Assembly (NCBI RefSeq): GCF_018991925.1 | Contig: NW_024748870.1 | Span: forward strand, 4,169,436-4,233,435 | Direction: 5' to 3' | From: Homarus americanus | Taxonomy: Eukaryota; Arthropoda; Malacostraca; Decapoda; Nephropidae | Length of the DNA stretch: 64,000 nucleotides | In this document: positions 12,389 through 25,900 of the stretch, piece by piece | How the letters are laid out: every line of letters begins with the position of its first letter | Position numbering within the stretch: position 1 is the first letter of the stretch | Position numbers and translations under genes: made by a program | Notes under the pieces: model-generated | What the model was told of the DNA's origin: nothing | Databases searched by the model: none | The model's input: the letters and a program-made list of their open reading frames with translations, nothing else

Positions 12389-12590
12389 ATCACTTTTTTT
12401 TCACTTAACTGAGATCACTTTATTTTCAACTAACCGAGATCACTTCTTTTCATTTAACTGAGATCACTTAATTTTCAACTAACCGAGATCACTTCTTTTC
12501 ATTTAACTGAGATCACTTAATTTTCAACTAACCGAGATCACTTCTTTTCATTTAACTGAGATCACTTAATTTTCAACTAACCGATATCTA
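12389..12590. repeat. 49-bp tandem repeat, about four copies
   Basis: The unit is CGAGATCACTTCTTTTCATT, then TAACTGAGATCACTTAATTT and TCAACTAAC. Each unit itself holds two GAGATCACTT half-units. Confidence 0.9.
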
Positions 12591-14150
12591 ATTTTATCAT
12601 CACGTAAACGAGATAATTTATTTTCACATTAAAGGTGGAGGAGACAGCTAGCACCATAAGGACTATGAAATTGCACCAAATATTCATAAGGTGTTGTTTG
12701 AATGATACCCGAGTAATACAATGGAGGCGACAACATTGTAGTATTAGTGGTAACCCTGAAGCAGATGACTAACACCAGAACAAGTTGTTCGATTTCGTTG
12801 AAACTTTCCACAAATTCTTTGGATGATAGTAAGTAGAATTTCCTCATCCTTCATACCCTGCCCACTCCAGGTGATTTATGATCGTAGAAAGGGAAAACTT
12901 AAACAAAAATACTTGTAATTAAAATAAAGAGTTGTCGTATCGGTTTTATAATTATCATCCAAAAAACATCGGTGGAAAAATGAACTAAATCGAACAACTC
13001 CTGGTGTTAGCCATCTGCTCCAGTAGGCCGATTACCAAGACCACCAATTATCACTTAAGTCATAAAAACGCTCATTAAATATCTCAAAACAACATTACTC
13101 ACAATATTATTCTTTTAAAATAAAGTTTTAGAAAAGTTTGTTTACATCACAACTGTTAATCTTGGCATAATACTTTAAACTTTCTCACCTTTACACACCA
13201 GAGATTGTATCTGTAATGTTTGTAAGGCCATTATTCTAGCAATGTTTTACAAAGTAGCCTGGTAGCTGGCTCTGTGGGAGACAATAAATGGTGTCGTCAG
13301 CTTGGCTCTGGCAGGAGTGGTGACTGATGGACGGCCAGCACTCAGAGAGCTCTCGTTATTCTGCTAAATTCTTCAACCTTTTACTTATTCTATCTTATCA
13401 AGTTTGTTTTTCGTTGTATTATATGGAGAAATAATATTAATAAAATAAATATAAAGAGATGGGAGAAAGAAATCTGTCAGGTGTCATAATATATCTTTGT
13501 AGTATTAAATATTTATTATCTTATGGAAATATATGAGTACAAATTGAACACGTTTAGAAAATCATAATTTAACTGTTCATAAAATATATTTTCGACGATC
13601 TAGTGAAACACATATCATTATATTTATACATAAAATATTACTATTAATACTGAAACTAATACTGATATTAATTTTATCACAACCACGGGAAACTTTTCGT
13701 GTTTATACGACGCGCTGTGTAGTATGGCAAAGACGTGGCGGTACGTCGACGTCACTCACTTGTTAAACCTGACGTAAAAATGGATTGTGAAGAAATTATT
13801 TTAGGTGGATATATGAGTCTTGTTAAGTCTACACATATAACATTATTACATAGATGGGATTTGTACATTTAGCCTTAGTGTGTGTGTACAGTATGTGTGT
13901 GTGTGTAAGTATGAGTGAGTGTGTGGTGAGGGGCGGGGGAGAGGAGTTATTCAGGCCCACCAAAGACGCAGTTTTGTAAGTTCCTCACCAAGACTAGTAA
14001 TTAGCCACAACTTACCTTGTCCAGGTGAAGGAGGAGGCATGAATCTACTGGTGCGCTCCTCCCTCCATCATGCAAAACACTGGACCTGACTCATAGAGGT
14101 TCGTACGTTCCTAATCGAATCACGTAAAGATTAAACACCCTCATTTTATA
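12591..14150. other. No gene recognised
   Basis: AT-rich sequence. A GT-rich stretch lies near 13880-13925. Short open frames such as 12629-12847 show no domain. Confidence 0.5.
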
Positions 14151-14405
14151 TCACCTTAAGATTGACCACCCCGAAGTTAACCTAACCTAACCAAGCCTAA
14201 CTAATCTAATGAAACCTACCCTAACCTAACGTAGACTAATTTAACCTAACCCAATTTATCCAATCCTAAACTAACATAGCCTCCTGTTCCGGGGTTCGTT
14301 AGTTCGAATCCCGGGCGCTCCCAGTTCATCCAGCTGTAAATGGGTACCTAAGTTTACAGTTTGGGAAAGTGAAGGCGGTTGAGTGCAGTACCGGCCATGC
14401 TGCTT
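14140..14405 (+). mobile_element. CCTAA repeat copy plus tRNA-derived SINE tail
   Basis: ATATCACCTTAAGATTGACC followed by CCTAA-type repeats runs to about 14275. Then TTAGTTCGAATCCCGGGCGC (B-box-like) is followed by CAGTTCATCCAGCTGTAAAT and GGGTACC, a form I know from tRNA-derived SINEs of invertebrates. The A box is missing, so the SINE is 5'-truncated. Confidence 0.55.
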
Positions 14406-14529
14406 AACCTAACCTAACGCCATACTATTTCGACAAATTGATTTACTCCTTCCTGACACCCCGATTCCCCCGATATTTTAGCCCGACTTCCCGTCCTTCC
14501 TCATCCCTGACGCTCAAACTAATCAAGGG

Positions 14530-15245
14530 CTGTGACACCCTGACTTTTCTCAGCCCCGACGCCCCGACTTACCTCCATCCCGGCGCCCCGACTTTTCTCA
14601 GCCCCGACGCCCCGACTTACCTCCATCCCGGTGCCTCGACTTTTCTCAGCCACGATGCCCTGACTTTCCTCCGCCCCGACTTTCTGTCTGTAGTCGCGAG
14701 GCGGCAATCTTGACCCTACTTGGTGCCTCTTAAGTCCTGAAGACGAACCTGCCTCATCACCACTCTCCTCCCTCCCCATCTTCTTCCCTCCCTCTCTCCC
14801 TCCCTTCCTCCCTCCCTCTTTCCTTCTCTCCCTTACACACTCACTCCAACCCACCCTCACTCCTCCCTCTTTCCCTCCCTCCCTCCCTCTCTCCTTCCCT
14901 CCTCCCCCCCTTCCTCCTAACTCTCTCTCCTCCATCCCTACTTTACTCCAGTCCTCCCTCCCTCTCTCCCTCACTCCATCTTTTCCTCCCTCCTTCCCTC
15001 CTTTGCGCAAGGACCTTCCCTCCCTCCCTCCCTCCCACCCTCAGGTAATCAGCGTAATGGGAAGGTGGTTTAGGTGTGACTCCTACCTAATGTGAACACC
15101 CACACACTGAGGAGGAGGAGGAAGAGGTGGTAGTGGAAGAGGAGAAGAAGGAAGAAGGGAAGGAAGTAGAGGAGGAGGTGATGGTGGAGGAGGAAGAAGA
15201 GGTGGTGGAGGAGGAGAAGGAAGTAGAGGAGGAGGATGCATGAAT
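14530..15245. repeat. 48-bp repeats, pyrimidine tract and purine tract
   Basis: At 14537-14690 are repeats of GCCCCGACTTTTCTCAGCCC and GACTTACCTCCATCCCGG. At 14755-15040 is a (CCCT)-type pyrimidine tract, and at 15108-15238 a GAGGAGGAAGAGGTGG purine tract. Open frames here (14519-15368) are compositional artefacts. Confidence 0.9.
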
Positions 15246-15790
15246 GAGTGTATGACTGCATGAATGAATGATGATAATTTCAATACAATAAACAAATATG
15301 TTCCGTAAATTTAACTTTCTTTGTGAGTAAATCTTTATTTTAACGAGGAATCGAATATTTGTTAACATTTTGAGGTGAAAGTTACATATATTAGTCGGGA
15401 AAAAATTAATGCATTATTTTTTTTTTTTGTCTACAGTAACAAAAAAAATGAGAGAGAAACCTTGACATCGATTCGAATTCCTAAGAAAAATTGTGTTCAT
15501 CTTGTAATCTTTTATAATTTTATGTAAATATTCATCAACATGACCAATTAGGAAGAAATTGGATGTCTCTGAGTATTTCTAAAATAAACTGATCATTATT
15601 CATTCTATAAAAGGATAAGGTATACTGTATTTTACTTCATGATCATTCCTTTTTACGAAGACAGAAATCGGACATCTCCAAGCATTTCCAAAACAAACCA
15701 ACAAATGTTCGTCTTATAATTGCTCAAGATTCATTCTGGCCATTAAGTCGAAGCAGCGCAGTAATCCTGGCCATTTAAGGTGGACAAGAC
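15246..15790. other. No feature recognised
   Basis: AT-rich sequence between the purine tract and the GC-rich block. No gene seen. Confidence 0.5.
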
Positions 15791-15794
15791 AAAC

Positions 15795-16110
15795 TGAGGG
15801 TTGTGTGGTGAGGGTCGGGGAGGGAGGCCGGGTGAGGTGAGGTGTTTGCTGGCGCGCGCTCTTAGCTTCGCCGTGTTGACCAGCTCCGTCACCCTCCCTC
15901 CTCTCCCTCCCACCTACCCCACCACACACATTAACCCCAGACAAATTGTTATGGAGCGGCCCCCGAGGATGTTGGCTCAGCACACACCACTGCAGCGACG
16001 TGTGAGCTCGTTTACCTGCCTGGGCGCGGGGCGTGAGCCTATAAATTCATGTTCTTTAGAGGCTGCAGCGAACTGTTGTCAGGAGTAGCGCGCCGCGACT
16101 GGGAGGTTTT
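15795..16110 (+). promoter_or_regulatory. Candidate promoter: GC-rich block with TATA box
   Basis: A GC- and CpG-rich stretch interrupts AT-rich DNA. CTATAAAT occurs at about 16039-16046, with TCAGG (initiator-like) near 16079 and CpG-rich sequence after it (GTAGCGCGCCGCGACTGGGA). This could be the promoter and first exon of a plus-strand gene with a long intron or of a non-coding RNA. No downstream plus-strand coding exon is recognised, so it stays tentative. Confidence 0.3.
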
Positions 16111-17770
16111 TGCAAGGTGTTTAATGTTCTATTATGGTGATTTGGTTACAGTCAGTAGTTATCTGAGCCGGAATATACATGATATAGTGCTTAGAAACAG
16201 TTGAGTTTATTGCATATATAACTCAGCTTATTATTTATTTAGTTTTATGATTTCCAGTGTGTGTTGGGTAAGGTCCCTCTTTACTCATTTGCTATGCTCT
16301 ATACCAGGTCTTGGTCAAGTCCATATATGCACAAGAGAAATCAGCAAATGACCAGTTTCCGGTGTGGCAAGTCCTCGTTGAATGATGGCGTGAATTTCTA
16401 AAGAAACTTGATGCAAATTGCAAGACAAAAGATGTTGTTCAACTTGTAGTACTGTACCGACCGTGAGAGGGGAAAGCTAATATTCTCTCAACCATAAATA
16501 CCGCCACTGCAGCAGACGGTAGGTACTGGGGAGGTTGAAATAATAAATAATAATTCGCCTAGCCTAACCTAATCAAACCTAACCTAAGTGGGACGGCAAA
16601 CATCTCGTGAAACAATCATTCGTTTGGGTGGGATGACACCGTCCCAGCCAGAGGTTTGTGTCTTCTTAATGGTAACCTTTACATGATGTGGACACGAGCC
16701 TTGAAAAATATAAATCACTTATAGTAAAATTTAGGCCCATACACCTTAAAAGAGCAGACGGGTAGGCGAACGTTCGTCTGGCATAGCTTACCTTGATCGC
16801 GTTACTGTAGGTAGGAAAGCCAGGCGTAATTCATTGTTTTTGTTGGCAGTGATTTTATGCTACACGAATGAGAGTTAGTACCCAATGAAGTTTACATCAT
16901 CGGAGTTACGGTAAAAAAAATTTAATTCTGGTGCCATATTTGCTTTCATTAACCTATACCGTATATTCAATAACCCAATTAGATACGTCGGCTTCACATT
17001 CCCAGCCAGAACGGAAGTATGTCACAGGAATCTATATGAAAATCCACATGTGGTTGTGTGTCTTTTATAACACTGTAGGTAAGTCGTTTCTGGTATTTTG
17101 TTCTCACTTTATGGGATCATTTCTCAGGGTTGACTGCGATGCAGAAATTTAAGGTTATATTGCATCCCTGCGCTTTTAAAGACTAAGGATCGTAAGCGCG
17201 TAGAGTAGAGAGTACTAGTCATCGATCAACCATTAAAAGTTAATTGAGATACAGGTAGGAGTGAGTCCTGGTGCATTACCTGGTGAATTATGTACAAGAT
17301 AAATGTATTTAACTTGGCTTTAGTGAACTTTGTTGAGTTGCCAAACTTTTAGCTTAGCCTCATATGGTCCAGGAGTCAGTGAATTTGGCAATACGCTTCC
17401 TGGGAAAAATAAACCAATTTTTTAACCCACTGAACCTTAAGAAAAGGTTAAATAGCAAATAAAAACACGGGTTTATCCTCACTAGATCTATATATGCATC
17501 TGGGGAATCTACCATTGACTAAAGCGAAGCGTCACGTTGACAAATAACAAAATTAGAGAGGAAGGCCAACACGACCAGCTAAGTTGAGGCCACCAGGTGC
17601 CCTCTCACAGATGGTGTGTGGGGTGTAAAGTCACCATCTACCTCTCTGCACCGCCTGGGACCCTGTGGTGATATATGGATAGAGATTAATGGTTCTTTAT
17701 TAGGGCTGTAACGCATCAAATGTTATCAAGAAGAGAATCGTCTGGTGTACACGAATATAAGATAAGGCGG
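16111..17770. other. No feature recognised
   Basis: AT-rich sequence with a short CCTAA-like stretch near 16557-16590. No gene seen. Confidence 0.5.
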
Positions 17771-17779
17771 AGGAATAAT

Positions 17780-18350
17780 TAGCTTGCGTTAGGCTACAGA
17801 CGTGAAGACTAATTAGCTTGCACCGTTGGGCTACACAGATGAAGGATATAATCAGCTTGGACTAGATTACAGAGGTAAAAAATAATGATTCTGCTTTAGG
17901 CTACAGAGGTCAAGAATGATTAGCCTGTACTAGACTATAGAGGAAATAATAAGTAGCCTACACTAGACTACAGAGATGAGGAATTATTATATTGTACCAG
18001 ACTACATGTGAGATATAACCACCTGTATCTTAGACTACAAAACAAATATTTTATCTTAAGCCACAAGACTGAACTAATCAGTATTATTGCAGGCTACAAG
18101 ATAAATAAACTATCTCAGGCTATATTACAGGAAAACACAAGCTGTATCTAAGGTTACAAATAATTATAATCAGCTATATTTTAGACTACGATAAAAGTAA
18201 TTTATAAAAGGTTACAAGAATCCAATATTTTATCGTAAACTACAAGATAGATATAAACTACAGGATAGAATTAAATCTTAGCTTATAAATAAGAAATATT
18301 TTAGGCTACGACAAAGAGCAAATTCATCTTGCACTAGGCTACAGGGCTTC
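17780..18350. repeat. Degenerate 40-50 bp repeat (TAGRCTACAGA...)
   Basis: About a dozen diverged units begin with GGCTACAGA or GACTACAGA and are spaced 30-55 nt apart. This is an old, decaying tandem array. Confidence 0.7.
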
Positions 18351-18855
18351 GAGGTGTGGTCAAACAGGCCCAACCAGCCAGTAGCCAGAGAGATGTTGAT
18401 ACTCGTTTTACGGGGAAATGTATCTAATTTTTAGCACAGAGGGAATGACCAAAGTTGGGTGTATGAGAGACGAGTTAATGAACGTCTGTGAGCACTCTGG
18501 CGGCAAGATTAAAAGAGATGTTTAAATGGGAAAACCCCGGAGTGTTGACCAACGTTACAGAGAGAGATGGAGGTGTGTGTGTGTGTGTGTGTTTGAGGAA
18601 AGTGATGGCTGCCAGGCTGACTCCACCAGATGGCGCTGTGCTGAAGTTCTCATACTTGGGTAAGAGAGGAAATGAGACATGGAGACAATAGTTTTGTCTT
18701 TGGATAACTCGTTTGATACTGTAGTTATCATTTCACACTGGAGAAGAGACCTGGATACATCAATTTCATCTTTCATCACCAATTTTTAGCTAGCTTGCTG
18801 TAGTCGTTATTAAACAAATAAAATAGCCTTTTCAATTTGTACACTGTCTCCCTAA

Positions 18856-19175
18856 ATCATGCCAGTGGCTTGTGTAGGATCCCTTCATTATTCCTGATAA
18901 TTCTGATGCACACCTTCAACTGGTAGACCGTTCCAAGGTCTACCAGCCCGTGTGTAAAGAAGTACTTCCTTATATTCGTTCTGCATAACTTGTGGAACTA
19001 GTAGTTATGCCCCCTCATTTTGTTTGTGCGTGACATCACAAACAAATGTCCTAGATTCACGTTTTCCATCCATCCCTTTCAAGATTCTGAATTCTTCAAT
19101 GAGATCCGCCCTATTGTGCCTTGCCTGAAGGGTTGTTAGTCCTAAGGCCTACAGTCTACTTGGATAATCAAGATG
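18856..19175 (-). mobile_element. LINE 3' fragment, decayed
   Basis: The minus strand reads LIEEFRILKGMDG, then a broken segment, NEYKEVLLYTR and RPWNGLPVEGV, parallel to the C-terminal end of LINE-type RT proteins (ADLIEEFRILKG... RKYFFTHRVVD.WNGLP). Several frame changes are present. It is a different family from the copy at 10.9-11.8 kb. Confidence 0.7.
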
Positions 19176-21977
19176 ACATGGTTCAGGAATTATCATAGTC
19201 GCTGTGTTAATCCTTTCCTAGGGATGTTAGGTCTTTCTGGAGGTAAGGTTTCCATGCCTGTATGCTTTATAATTCCCAAATCTGTTACTCTCACATGTTG
19301 CGCCTCTTCAGTGAATGATATATCACGACACTAATTTTACCCCAACAATATTAATTTACCCCCAAAACACCTGTATACTAACTTCATTACCAACACAAAC
19401 ATCAACACCACTAAATTTACCGCCCAAAATGTCTTGAACAGGTTTCGTCACCATCCTCCTCCTCCCATCCCATTACTGAGAGACTCGCTGCTAATCAAGA
19501 ACTTTCACCAGTGTAGAAGCGAAAGGAGAATTAGGAAACGGTAGAGGGTAAATAAGGTGAAAGTGAGTAAAGGAAAAGATTAAAAGGAGAGATAATAAAG
19601 AGGAGGGAATGAAGAAAATAGAAAATAATAAAAAACAGGGAAATAATGAAGAATGTAGAGAAGGTTACAAAACAAGATAAAACAAGAGATAAGAACTAAA
19701 GGGAAAAATGTCTATTCTTTAAACGTCACATTATATTAATTTTCTAGTCTGACAGACTGTAAAGGATGTAAGTCTGAATATTTATCATTTACTTGTCCTA
19801 TTTAGCATCGTGTGTGTGTGTGTGTGTCTGTTTGTTGGTGTGAGCGTGTGTTCTGTTTGTTGGTGTATGTGTGTGTTGTAGTGTGTGTGTGTGTTGGATT
19901 GTATTTCAGTTTACTAATGAGAAAAATTTCGGCATTCTCAAAGATGTCATGTTCTCAAATGGCCACATACTTGAGTAGCCTTTGTTCCCCCCTCACCATT
20001 CTTACACAGCCTTCAAATTTAGATCCCTTGTACCCAAAATGTCCAATTTCTAAAGAAATTACAGTACAGTATATGTCAGGTCAGCTTCCACAAACTTTAA
20101 ATGCATTATAGACCTTCTCAATCTTGGCTGACATTAGTGGCTTCCACCATAAGGCCAAGCACAATACAGTAGTTAGTTGATATTATGTTCAAAGACTGTA
20201 TTACTGCACTTGTACACACATAATATCCAATATCATTATCTTCCCAAACATACGAAGGAACAAATAAAACATAAGTTCTACATTTTATGGCATTTATTCA
20301 AAAATTATATTGCATTGCCTTATTCAAAATTATATTGCACTGCATTAGATATGCAAATCAATTTCCCTTTTTTGTAATCGAGAATTAAATCATAAGTTTG
20401 ACTTCATCTTGCTGTCAAAGCACACTTAAAAAATTAAAAATACGAAATTTCCATCCCATCAGTAAAAACGGCTACTGCATTACGCCAGACACACTTAGGA
20501 CTAACACCAGTATGTGAACCTTTCAGGTCCTTTTAACAAAAGTTCTTATGGCATTCAAGAAATGGTGCAACATTGTGTTACTAATGAACCAAATACGGTA
20601 GGTGTAGCTAAATACAACACTTATTATCTAACTATAGGAAAAGATATACAAAAAGTATAATTATCTGAGAGTACAAAACATCACATTAGGTAAACCATTA
20701 TCAAGAACATCAGGGCAAAAACAGCTCAAGTAAAAAGATCCGAGTTACAAAGACTCTCAGAAAAATTTATTTTGACTTCTCAAAGCTTTAAAAGTTAAGA
20801 AAACATTAAAATTCATCATATAAGATCACAAATACCAGGTCAGCGCCCAACAGGTGGACTTACTCACAACTGTCAGCAAGTAATCACTTTAGGATACAGT
20901 ACAGTACACTAGTAGGTTAAGCTCGATTCCCTCCACTTCAATCGTGTGGACTGAAGGTAACATTACAAGACATCAGGTCCCTCACATGTGTCCTGCCCTC
21001 ACTTTTTTACCTTAGTGATTACTACAGCTCCTCTAAACATTATGTGTCTGTTAATCTTTAGTTTTCATGGTTTGTTATTAACGTGTTGTCTTATTTAATG
21101 TCTACAACTGATTTACAAGTTACCTCACATCTGGTCAGTGAGTTCAATTTAATAGTTCATTGTTTTGCTTAAATAAATACTCCTAACAGGCACCTAGATT
21201 TATCATTGCCTCTCAGGAGTTTTCTGGACACCATCTTAAAACAGAATTAAATGAAAATGATCCTTATAACTGTGACAAATACAAAACATTACACAAACAG
21301 CTAATACAGTACCAAGAGTAGCATCATAACACTTATTAGCAGCAAGTTTTAGGTTAATTTACTTGTTCTATAAAAGTGACACCCACACACAATAATGATT
21401 GGCTTCCCCTTCATATTGTCAAGATCCTATTCTTGGTAATGAAACAAAAAAAAATACTACTCCTTAAATTCATGTGTGAACTTACACTTGTCCAACATTG
21501 TTTACCACTATCCAGCAAGTGTAGTCATTCATGATACCTTCTGTCTGTCTTTCACCACACACATACTCACTTTGTCCCCTTCATCCTCTCAGTGTCCATG
21601 TACAGTCAAAGAAATCAGTCAGTTATGTTACACTAATTTAGGTGGCTCAGACTCGAGGCTTCACTGTAACTGATGGGAAATTTTACCCCCAAATTTCATC
21701 ATGTGTTTCAGAACAACACTACTGTAGGTGGGCGTAAGGCGACTTTTTTCTTTGACTGTACGGTACATCATCACACACAGGTATATTAGTTTTACATTCG
21801 GCTATAGATTAAGAGCCTGAATAAAATCTTACAACCTCATTCCAAGTATTCCCTGTAAATTTTACAACCTTAAAGAACAAAAACTAACTCTGAACTTGTA
21901 ATTTACTAGATACTGTATATGTTTAATGTAGGTTTACCTTCTTAAATTAGATTTATCCTCGTTGAATTTTTCTTCAG
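19176..21977. other. No gene recognised; (TG)n at 19810-19895
   Basis: AT-rich sequence containing an interrupted (TG)n tract. Part of it may belong to the PSA 3' flank. Scattered open frames show no domain. Confidence 0.5.
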
Positions 21978-21983
21978 TTTATT
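21978..21983 (-). terminator. Candidate PSA polyadenylation signal AATAAA
   Basis: This is the nearest canonical AATAAA on the minus strand after the PSA stop codon, about 735 nt downstream. If it is used, the 3' UTR contains the 32-bp tandem repeat at 22135-22280. Other AATAAA copies occur farther on (near 20.77 and 20.29 kb). The choice is an inference. Confidence 0.35.
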
Positions 21984-22134
21984 GTTTTACTTTCATTTCT
22001 GTGCATTAGAAGTATAATAATACAATGGTTTATGTCCTATTGATGTCTGCCTTGAACATATTAGGTCCACCCTAAAGCGTAATGTGCTTTGTCATACTTC
22101 ATCTTGAGCACAATGTTTCTATCAACATGATTGA

Positions 22135-22280
22135 ACACCAGTTGTACCTTGAGTCCCCAATATTGTACACCAGTTGTACCTTGAGCCCCCAATATTGTAC
22201 ACCAGTTGTACCTTGAGCCCCCAATATTGTACACCAGTTGTACCTTGAGCCCCCAATATTGTACACCAGTTGTATCTTGG
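22135..22280. repeat. 32-bp tandem repeat, about 4.5 copies, downstream of the PSA stop
   Basis: The unit ACACCAGTTGTACCTTGAGC continues CCCCAATATTGT. Copies are nearly identical. It lies 440-580 nt after the stop codon and would be inside the 3' UTR if the AATAAA at 21978-21983 is used. Confidence 0.9.
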
Positions 22281-22717
22281 GGCTTCATTATTGTCCAATA
22301 GCATAAACACAAGGTTCAGCCATAACAGCAGTAAGGTAAAATGCATTGTTAGACATGTCGGCATCCTGTTTTTCACGTACGTTTTACAGTTTCACAAAGT
22401 AGACATTGTTTCAATGCAGTATTACAAAAACATATACTGCAGGTTCACTCTTAATTTGTTAACTAAGATTATTAATGGATTATAACAGTAAAATAAAAGT
22501 CATTTTACTGTTGACTGAAAGCTTACAAGCCAGTGAGTATTAATGGTAGTGAGTCAGTTTCAACATAAACAGCCTTGTGAGTAATTATTCATAATCTGCA
22601 TAGATACTTTAAGGACCACACTTTCTTTTTCTTGCTCATTTACTTACGCTAATTTCAGTCAAAATAACAATCAATAATAGTTGAACTAGTACTGACGCGA
22701 AAATACTGTCGAAGTTT

Positions 22718-22933
22718 CTAGAGTGGAAGGTCGGTAAGGTACTTCTTAATGACATCTTGATCCCTCTGCAACCATGCAGCATTGAGACGTATAGTTTCCA
22801 AGCTCTGCTGCACCGTGCGCTCCGTCCCAGGAATCTGTCGCTCTCGGAAGAACGTCTCCACCTCAGCCGCCATCTCTTCAGTTGCAAAGTTTTCCGTGAT
22901 GTACTTGATAAGACGAGTCACCAGGTAACCACC
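22718..22933 (-). CDS. NPEPPS: PSA exon 16: C-terminus and stop
   Basis: The exon encodes [20 protein letters not shown], then [20 protein letters not shown] and [20 protein letters not shown], ending in Leu and TAG at 22718-22720. It matches the vertebrate C-terminus (ERTIQQCCENILLNAAWLKRD). The acceptor is TTGCACAG. The 3' UTR follows toward lower coordinates. Confidence 0.95.
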   Translation of the reverse strand, partial: GGYLVTRLIKYITENFATEEMAAEVETFFRERQIPGTERTVQQSLETIRLNAAWLQRDQDVIKKYLTDLPL

Positions 22934-25900
22934 CTGTGCAAGTAAACATAAAATAAAATAGACTATAATGGTCATCTTTGTGATCTTTTTATTCGAGAAC
23001 CCTATATACTTCCTAGACTACACTAAACAATATACCAATCAGGAACCTAATACAGTATTTTGTGTAAATGTGGCCTAATGTGACAGAAAGATGTGATATG
23101 ATCCACACAATTGATTACCTTAAATGAAGTGCTGAAAATGTCCACCACCATGTTGCAGGTACAAATTTATTCTTGGCAGCATGCTCTGCGGGGCATTTCT
23201 TGGGGAATATTACCAATTGTGTCACCGATAATTGCCTGTTTCTCTGAACTGCTTCAACAGTTTCCATATCGATGATTTTGAAGGTTTTGTACGACCACCA
23301 TAGCGACTTTTATATGCAATATGACATTTCCCAAAGGATGCATTCTTGACGTAATGTTCGACGAGAAACAAGTGTTCTAACAAAGTGAGCGCCATGGCAT
23401 GAATGAGTGAAAACCGCAGAAAGCCACTGATGGATCACGTGATAAATCATGTGAAACCTGATAATTCTCAGGACCATGTAACATTAGGCTACATTTACGC
23501 AACACAATAGGTTCCCAACTGATATACCTGTAAGTAGTCTTTAGCGTGTGAGATTTATCTAGGGTTATCGAATAAAATAAATCACCCCGTACTTCATTTT
23601 TAACTGATATAATGGAGCAATGAGGCATTTTTACATAACTATCTTAAATAATTACAACCAATATCCCCTAACAAGGAATGAACCAAGGTCTACAGCATGC
23701 AGATAAGGGGCACTGTTTACAATAATGGACAACGCATATAAATCACTATAATGAATACCAGAAGAGATCAAATAGACATGACCGACTCTATAGATAATGA
23801 CTTCATAAAATGGATGCACAGAAATTATCTCTTTTCTATCATCCCTAAAAGCATCAATGATCATTAACACAATAGACAGTACAGTATTGATTTTATATTC
23901 AAATTACAGTAACTACAGTATACACAAGTTAAATTACTGTAGAGGCAACAGCGCAACAAACTTTTCATAATAAACTTGAAAACTGACCTCGTATCTGTCT
24001 ACAAGCTCCTGATGGTGTTTCTTGAAGAAGGCCCAGGCAGCAGAGCGTCCTGGAGCAGTCATGGCCACACTGATGATCACAAATATGGTGTCCTGATTCC
24101 TCACTTCATTCTGCAACATAATATACAAGATCGTGAAGAAATATTCCCCAATCCTAGAGACAAAGTGCATATCACACACACACAGACACACACATGCACG
24201 CGCACACACACGCACGCGCACACACACGCACACACACACACACAGAGGCATAACTTTAATAGTAGATTGGAATAACATGCAATAATATATTTATTATGGT
24301 AGTTTGAAGAGACAAACTTCCGAGACTCACCGACATGGCAAACTGAAGGACGCGCTGGATGAGGTTAGGGTCGCGGGTGGCACCAAGTGATCTGGAGATA
24401 CGGTCCTTCTCCTCGTGTAGGTCTGCCTCACGGTACAGCTGCAGAGAGAAGTACAGGTCAACATTGTACATAAGAATGAAAATTAATTAGCCAATATATT
24501 GTAATATTACACTTTACCCCATCATTTCCTCCCCTTGTTAACTTATTGGCCATTCATGAGGTCAGTCTGTTCTTTGTTATTTACTTACAACCTCCTTGGT
24601 GCAGTGATGATGGTCAAGTTTATCACTAATAGAATTAACACATAACCCAATAAGGTGCTGAGTGTGGCTGGAACTTTCATCAAACAGACTCTCTTCCTAA
24701 GCTTATGTACTGTATATTTCAACATGATTCCTCAGTGACACCAACAACTGCTAACCTTTATCATCTGGTCGTAGGTCTTCTCATCAGCCTGGGAGACGAC
24801 GGTCTTGTAGACGGGTGAACGGAGGTCAGCCGGCAGGGTGGTGGTGGCAGCTACATGGGCAGCCAGTCGCTTCTTGGCCTCGGCCACGACGGCCTCATCA
24901 CCGTACAGACCCAGCTGACCCAACACTAATGACCGCAACAGTGTGTCCAGGTGCTCTGTGGTCAACACCAAGTTGGAGGTGATTAGCAACTAGCTATCTT
25001 GGAGCCAACTAGTCAAGTATTTAAATAAACCTGATAGTCTGTGGTTGAAAGTCATTCGTCAACAGTGATCTCTCTGTCTCTTCCTTTCACCATGTACAGT
25101 ACGGGTCAAGACGGGTCAGACGCACCTGGCGCTGCTCAGCAGCAGCCACGTCAACTGTTATGTTGGCCCATACCAACCCCCTCCCCTGAACCCTCCTCCC
25201 CACCGGAATATCAACAAGTTCTCGCCAGAAGTTACTATTTCATTTGGGAAAGGAATGGAACCAGTGTTGAATAGTGCTTAAGTCAGTGAAAAACAAATCG
25301 GCAGTTGAGTCTTACCCAAGTTAACCTTCACACAGTGAGGTCCCAGGTACCCAGTGGTAATTTCCCTGAGACTCCAGGATAGAGAGGCCTGGGACTACAC
25401 CTCAGACCACGTGGTGCCCCATGATGCTACGACACCACATAGTGAATGAGTTGCTACAGCATCATGTGAAGTTCCTCATAACACCACCTGTGAGGGAATT
25501 TCTACACCACGTGATGCCCCGCATAACACCATCTGTGAGGGAATTACTATGCCATGTGATGCCCCTTATAACACCATCTGTGAGGGAAATACTACACCAC
25601 ATCAGGCCCCTCATACACCATCTGTGAGGGAATAACTACACCACATCAAGCCCATCATAACACCATCTGTGAGGGAATTACTACATCATCAGGCCCCTCA
25701 TACACCATCTGTGAGGTAACTACTACATCATCAGGCCCCTCGTAACACCATCTGTGAGGGAATTACTACACCACGTCAAGCCCCGCATAACACCACCTGT
25801 GAGGGAACTAGTACTCCACGTGATGCCCCTCATAACGCCATCTGTGAGGGAGTTACTACACTACGTGTCTGCTGTTCAACACCTCAGCTTACATGATCTA

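Noticed and set aside
14281..14405. tRNA gene suggested by TTCGAATCCC
   Set aside because: Only a B-box-like element is present; the downstream sequence matches a SINE body.
15070..15368. Serine-, leucine- and proline-rich frames
   Set aside because: They arise from the GAGGAGGAAG purine tract; three overlapping frames on the same strand are all open.
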